Assembly: GCA_900549295.1 (NCBI GenBank)
Contig: URNG01000110.1
Span: forward strand, 1-10,470
Source: an uncultured Rhodocyclaceae bacterium
GTDB lineage: Bacteria; Pseudomonadota; Gammaproteobacteria; Burkholderiales; Rhodocyclaceae
DNA length: 10,470 nucleotides
Direction of reading: 5' to 3'
Shown here: in pieces, positions 6,781 through 10,470 of the stretch
Numbering within the stretch: the first letter of the stretch is position 1
Layout: every line of letters begins with the position of its first letter
Notes under the pieces: model-generated
The model's input: the letters and a program-made list of their open reading frames with translations, nothing else
What the model was told of the DNA's origin: nothing
Databases searched by the model: none
Made by a program: the position numbers and the translations under genes

Positions 6781-6797
6781 GCCGTCAGGTAGCCCCC

Positions 6798-8099
6798 ATG
6801 CAACTGCGCCCCGCCTTTCTCGCGATTTCCCTCTCGCTTTCCCTGGCCTTCGCCTGGCCGGCCCAGGCCGCCAAGGCACCGGCCAAATCCGCCGGAAAAA
6901 CAGCGAGCAAGGCCGCACCGAGCGAACCGACACTCGCGCACAATCTGAGCGAAGACAACGCTGCCCGCCTGGCCGAGCTGATCGAACGCTTTCACGCCGC
7001 CACCGGCCAGAACATCAAACTGGTGCGCCTGGAGAAAGACGACAAACCCGCCACCCTCAACCTCATCAACCGCTATCAGATGAGCGACACCCTGAGCCAG
7101 CCCAGGAATTTCGTTCCCCTGCACAGCATGATGCAAAAGGCCGGTGAAAAATTCTCCCTGACGCTGCCCGAAGTCCTGCGCCCCGGCGTCACCGACGCAC
7201 GCGGCAAGCTGGTAGCGCTGCCCATCATCTATTCGACGCCAGTGCTCTTCTACAACAAGAACGCCATGCGCAAGGCCGGCCTGGACCCGGAAGCACCGCC
7301 GAAGACCTGGTTCGAAATGCAGGGCGTCCTCGACAAACTGCAGGCCGCCGGTTACGACTGTCCCTATTCCTCTTCCTGGCCGTCCTGGGTGCACCTGGAC
7401 AACGTCAGCGCGGTTTCCGGCACGCCGGCCATCGACAACAAGGGCAACCTCAAATTCAATGCCTTGCCACAAGTCAAGCACGTGGCGATGATGGCCACCT
7501 GGACCAAGGCGCACTATTTCCGCCTGTTCGGCCATACCGACGAAGCCAGCCAGAAATTCCGCGACGGCCAGTGCGCCATGCTCACCACCGATTCGCGCGA
7601 ATACGCGAGTTTCCAGGACGCGCGCGGCGTCGAACTGGGCGTAGCACCCATGCCTTACCACGACGACGTCTTCGGCGGCCGCCGCCCCAGCCTGGCCAAT
7701 GGCCCTTCGCTATGGGTCGGGGCCGGCAAATCCGCCGCCGAATACAAGGTCGCCGCACAATTCGTCTCTTTCCTGCTCTCGCCCAAGATACAGGTCGAAC
7801 TGGTACGCCATTACGGTGGCCTGCCGCTCACCGAGGCTGCCCGCAAAGCCGCCGCCAGCGAATTGCTGCAGGACGGCCGGCAAATGCTGGAAGCCGCCTA
7901 CGTTTCCCTGCAAGGCAAGGCCGACGACAGTGGCATACGCCTGGTCAACATTGACCGCGCCCGCCTGATCGCCGATGAAGAACTGGATGCCGTATGGACC
8001 GACAAAAAGCCGGCCAAAGCCGCGCTGGACACCGCCGTATCGCGCGGTAACGCGGTACTGACGGCGCATCCGCTCCTGAAAAAGAGCCAACCCTTCTGA
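6798..8099 (+). CDS. ugpB: UgpB-family periplasmic substrate-binding protein, shortened N-lobe
   Basis: The 433-residue protein has a Sec signal peptide (hydrophobic 5-20, likely cleavage after AQA at 22-24) followed by a lysine/alanine-rich linker to about residue 41. The rest resembles UgpB, the sn-glycerol-3-phosphate or glycerophosphodiester binding protein of ABC importers: STPVLFYNKNAMRKAGLDPE (146-165), PPKTW, the NGPSLWVGAG loop (301-310), and DEELDAVW with a preceding R389 near the C-terminus. The segment before residue 145 is about 20 residues shorter than in E. coli UgpB as recalled. It lacks the FWHSM-like first strand and the region that provides a ligand glutamate, so ligand specificity is uncertain. 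An AGGT ribosome binding site precedes the ATG. The stop overlaps the start of the ugpQ-like gene by 1 nt, which supports a role in glycerophosphodiester use. No permease or ATPase gene is in the window. Confidence 0.8.
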   Translation: MQLRPAFLAISLSLSLAFAWPAQAAKAPAKSAGKTASKAAPSEPTLAHNLSEDNAARLAELIERFHAATGQNIKLVRLEKDDKPATLNLINRYQMSDTLSQPRNFVPLHSMMQKAGEKFSLTLPEVLRPGVTDARGKLVALPIIYSTPVLFYNKNAMRKAGLDPEAPPKTWFEMQGVLDKLQAAGYDCPYSSSWPSWVHLDNVSAVSGTPAIDNKGNLKFNALPQVKHVAMMATWTKAHYFRLFGHTDEASQKFRDGQCAMLTTDSREYASFQDARGVELGVAPMPYHDDVFGGRRPSLANGPSLWVGAGKSAAEYKVAAQFVSFLLSPKIQVELVRHYGGLPLTEAARKAAASELLQDGRQMLEAAYVSLQGKADDSGIRLVNIDRARLIADEELDAVWTDKKPAKAALDTAVSRGNAVLTAHPLLKKSQPF

Positions 8100-8821
8100 T
8101 GCCGCATCTGCCACGGCTGCCCCGCATCATCGCACACCGCTGCGGCGGCAGTCTGGCCCCGGAAAACACGCTGGCCGGGCTGCGCGCCAGCATCGCCCTG
8201 GGCTGCGCGGGCGTCGAATTCGACGTGATGCTCTCCGGCGACGGCACGCCCTGCCTGATCCACGACGAAACCCTAGAGCGCACCACCAACGGCCACGGCA
8301 AGGTGGCGGAAACGCCCGACCCCCGGCTCTTTTCCCTGGATGCCGGCAACGGCGAAAGCATTCCCCGCCTGGATGCAGCGCTTGCCTTGTGCGCCGGGCA
8401 CGGCCTGTGGGTCAATCTGGAAGTCAAACCGGCCAGCGGGCAGGAGGTGCGCACCGCCGAAGCCATCGCCGCGTGCTTGCCCGGATTGTGGCCGCAGCCC
8501 GAGAACATCCTGCTTTCCTCCTTCTCCCAGCCGGCGCTCGCCGTGCTGCAGAAGACGCTGCCGCACTACCCGCGCGGCCTGCTCTGCGAATCCGTGCCGC
8601 CCGACTGGCCGCAACGGCTGCGCGCGCTGGAGGCTGGCAGCCTGCACTGCGCTGCCGCAGCCGTGAGCGACAGCCTGCTCGCAGCCGCCCGTGCCCATGC
8701 CGTGCCCGTGCTTTGCTATACGGTCAATGATCCGGCGCAAGCCGAAGACCTCCTGCAACGCGGCGTCAGCGCGCTGTTCACCGACCGTCCCGAACGCCTC
8801 GCCCACCTCTCCCACCGCTGA
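8099..8821 (+). CDS. ugpQ: Glycerophosphodiester phosphodiesterase, UgpQ type
   Basis: The 240-residue cytoplasmic enzyme (no signal peptide) hydrolyses glycerophosphodiesters to sn-glycerol 3-phosphate and an alcohol. The GDPD TIM-barrel motifs are present: H13 and R14 in AHRCGGSLAPENT, E22, the metal-binding pair E40 and D42 in VEFDV, H55 in LIHDETLERT, and E108/K110 in NLEVKP. The C-terminal CYTVNDPAQAEDLLQRGV and FTDRPE segments are typical. Length agrees with E. coli UgpQ (about 247). The usual HRG motif reads HRC (C15), an unusual substitution beside two catalytic residues; the rest of the site is intact, so the enzyme is probably active. Its ATG overlaps the stop of the ugpB-like gene (TGATG) and no strong ribosome binding site is seen, consistent with translational coupling. 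It likely processes what the binding protein helps to import. Confidence 0.93.
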   Translation: MPHLPRLPRIIAHRCGGSLAPENTLAGLRASIALGCAGVEFDVMLSGDGTPCLIHDETLERTTNGHGKVAETPDPRLFSLDAGNGESIPRLDAALALCAGHGLWVNLEVKPASGQEVRTAEAIAACLPGLWPQPENILLSSFSQPALAVLQKTLPHYPRGLLCESVPPDWPQRLRALEAGSLHCAAAAVSDSLLAAARAHAVPVLCYTVNDPAQAEDLLQRGVSALFTDRPERLAHLSHR

Positions 8822-8838
8822 TTCTCCCCGGAACGACC

Positions 8839-9888
8839 ATGCTCTATCCCCTGATCCGCCAATTCTTCTTCGCCCAGGATGCCGAGCGCGCCCACGGCAT
8901 CGGTTTATGCGGCATGTCCTTCATGAAATCGGCGGGGCTGCTCGGCGTGCTCGCCAAACCCGCGCCGGCCTGCCCGGTCGAGGTCATGGGCATCCGCTTC
9001 CCCAACCCGGTCGGGCTGGCCGCCGGCCTGGACAAGAACGGCGAACACATCGACGCCCTGGCCGGACTGGGTTTCGGCTTTCTCGAAATCGGCACCGTCA
9101 CCCCGCGTCCGCAGGAAGGCAACCCGAAACCGCGCCTCTTCCGCATCCCGCAGGCGCAAGCCATCATCAACCGCATGGGCTTCAACAACGCGGGCGTCGA
9201 TGCACTGATCGCCAACGTCAAGGCCGCAAAATTCCCCAAGGCAGGCGGCATCCTCGGCATCAACATCGGCAAGAATGCGACGACGCCGATGGAACAGGCC
9301 ACAGAGGACTACCTGATCTGTCTGGACAAGGTCTACCCGCACGCCAGCTACGTGGCGGTCAATATTTCCTCGCCCAACACCAAGAACCTGCGCGAACTGC
9401 AAAAGGACGAGGCGCTCGACGAACTCCTCTCGCGCCTGAAAGCCCGGCAGGCCGAACTCGCCGACCAGCACGGCAGATACGTGCCGCTGGCGCTGAAGAT
9501 CGCGCCCGACCTCGACGACCTCCAGATCGCCGCCATTGCCGATGCGCTGCGCCGCCACCGTTTCGACGGCGTCATCGCCACCAACACCACGCTCGCCCGC
9601 GACGGCGTCGAGCATCTGCCCAATGGCCAGGAAACGGGCGGCCTCTCCGGCGCGCCGGTGTTTGCCAAATCGACTGCCGTACTGGGCAAGCTGTCGCAGG
9701 CGCTGGCGGGCGAAATCCCGCTCATCGGCGTCGGCGGCATTCTGAAAGGCAGCGACGCCGCCGCCAAGATCGCAGCCGGTGCCAGTCTGGTGCAGGTCTA
9801 TAGCGGCTTCATCTATCGCGGCCCGGAACTCATCGGCGAAATGGGCACCGCCGCCGCGACCGCCCTGCGCGCCCGCGCTGCCCGCTGA
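8839..9888 (+). CDS. pyrD: Dihydroorotate dehydrogenase, class 2 (quinone)
   Basis: The 349-residue flavoprotein oxidises dihydroorotate to orotate in pyrimidine synthesis and passes electrons to membrane quinones. The N-terminal helices (residues 1-40, with DAERAHG) are the membrane-associating extension that marks class 2. FMN and substrate residues are visible in NPVGLAAGLDKNGEHIDAL (56-74), INRMGFNNAG (110-119) and NISSPNTKNLR (175-185), in which S178 is the catalytic base serine of class 2. Later motifs are LKIAPD, TNTT, GGLSG, GVGGI and QVYSGFIYRGP. Length is normal (E. coli 336) and nothing is missing. It starts 17 nt after the ugpQ-like gene with only a weak GGAA ribosome binding site. 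Grouping with the ugp-like genes is probably only positional, although both are short-gap co-directional neighbours and may share a transcript. Confidence 0.97.
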   Translation: MLYPLIRQFFFAQDAERAHGIGLCGMSFMKSAGLLGVLAKPAPACPVEVMGIRFPNPVGLAAGLDKNGEHIDALAGLGFGFLEIGTVTPRPQEGNPKPRLFRIPQAQAIINRMGFNNAGVDALIANVKAAKFPKAGGILGINIGKNATTPMEQATEDYLICLDKVYPHASYVAVNISSPNTKNLRELQKDEALDELLSRLKARQAELADQHGRYVPLALKIAPDLDDLQIAAIADALRRHRFDGVIATNTTLARDGVEHLPNGQETGGLSGAPVFAKSTAVLGKLSQALAGEIPLIGVGGILKGSDAAAKIAAGASLVQVYSGFIYRGPELIGEMGTAAATALRARAAR

Positions 9889-9902
9889 ATCCGCCCTGCC
9901 GT

Positions 9903-10463
9903 ATGTCGTCCGCGCTGGTTGACGCCATCGACGCCCTGCTGCCGCAAACCCAGTGCGGTTTGTGCGGCCATCCCGGCTGCCGCCCCTATGCCGAAGCCGT
10001 GGCCGACGGCGCCGCGCACAATCGCTGCCTGCCCGGCGGTCTGCCCGGCATCGCGCGTCTGGCCGGACTGCTGGCGCGGCCCTTGTTGCCGCTCGCCGGT
10101 GAAGAACCGCCGGCCCGGCGCGCCGTCATCGACGAAGCGCGCTGCATCGGCTGCACGCTGTGCATTCAGGCCTGTCCGGTGGATGCCATCGTCGGCGCGG
10201 CCAAGCAGATGCACACCATCATCGCCGCCGAATGCAACGGCTGCGCCCTGTGCCTGCCGCCTTGCCCGGTCGCATGCATCGACCTGCACGCCCAGGGCGG
10301 GCCGACTTCGGCGCAGTACAGCCCGGCACAGGCGACACATTACCTGCACCGCTACCAGGCGCGCAAAAACCGTCTGGCACGCAACAAGGTGGAAAAAGCG
10401 GCACGCCTGGCGGCGGTCAGCCAGAACGGCGGGGCCGCGGGAAGGACAACCGGGGGCCAATGA
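9903..10463 (+). CDS. rnfB: RnfB/RsxB-like soluble ferredoxin
   Basis: The 186-residue protein has an N-terminal Fe-S (Fer4-type four-cysteine) domain with C18, C21, C26 and C42 (QTQCGLCGHPGCRPYA), then two [4Fe-4S] ferredoxin motifs, C81/C84/C87/C91 and C111/C114/C117/C121. The tail from about 145 is basic and alanine-rich (RYQARKNRLARNK). This is the RnfB domain order, but the hydrophobic N-terminal anchor of true RnfB is absent, and no other rnf gene is nearby. It is therefore likely a stand-alone cytoplasmic electron carrier of the kind common in betaproteobacteria rather than a subunit of a full Rnf complex. No clear ribosome binding site precedes the ATG at 9903, 14 nt after pyrD. The stop overlaps the next start (ATGA). 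Family assignment is good; the electron partners are unknown. Confidence 0.85.
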   Translation: MSSALVDAIDALLPQTQCGLCGHPGCRPYAEAVADGAAHNRCLPGGLPGIARLAGLLARPLLPLAGEEPPARRAVIDEARCIGCTLCIQACPVDAIVGAAKQMHTIIAAECNGCALCLPPCPVACIDLHAQGGPTSAQYSPAQATHYLHRYQARKNRLARNKVEKAARLAAVSQNGGAAGRTTGGQ

Positions 10464-10470
10464 CCGTGCA
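10460..10470 (+). CDS. Start of a further gene, cut by the right edge
   Basis: An ATG at 10460-10462 overlaps the stop of the RnfB-like gene as ATGA, the same junction style used twice elsewhere in this window. Only three codons (Met-Thr-Val) can be read, so the product cannot be identified from sequence. In many betaproteobacteria a stand-alone rnfB-like gene is followed by nth (endonuclease III), which would be a reasonable guess. Confidence 0.4.

Overview
The window is GC-rich, densely packed bacterial chromosome. Its gene content suggests a facultatively denitrifying betaproteobacterium, perhaps of the Rhodocyclales or Nitrosomonadales. This assignment is inference from gene families, the ATGA-type gene junctions and the soluble RnfB-like ferredoxin. 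No RNA gene, insertion sequence, CRISPR array or phage gene was seen.

Left part (1-3954, minus strand): a periplasmic nitrate reductase operon read right to left as napD, napA, napG and the first 33 codons of napH, which runs off the left edge. The order matches the NapDAGH(B) type, in which the NapG/NapH iron-sulfur quinol dehydrogenase feeds electrons to NapA. There is no napE or napF, and neither napB nor napC lies within the window. A 110-nt gap between napA and napG holds a strong hairpin that abuts the napG ribosome binding site.

Centre (3955-6736): a 263-bp divergent control region separates napD from a nitrate/nitrite two-component system on the plus strand, narX (sensor kinase) and narL (LuxR-type response regulator), which overlap by 4 nt. 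In the middle of the control region is an 18-bp perfect palindrome that fits the known 7-2-7 NarL/NarP binding site exactly. The simplest reading is that NarX senses nitrate or nitrite, and NarL binds here to control nap, narXL or both.

Right part (6737-10470, plus strand): a perfect TATAAT box precedes a UgpB-family periplasmic binding protein gene, which overlaps a UgpQ-family glycerophosphodiester phosphodiesterase gene by 1 nt. The permease and ATPase genes (ugpA, ugpE, ugpC) are absent from the window. Next come pyrD (quinone-linked dihydroorotate dehydrogenase) and a soluble RnfB-like ferredoxin whose stop overlaps the start of another gene cut by the right edge.

Most of the window is conventional. 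The points most worth a second look are the perfect NarL palindrome in the nap/narXL divergent region, the shortened N-terminal lobe of the UgpB-like protein without its transporter, and the intra-operon hairpin before napG.
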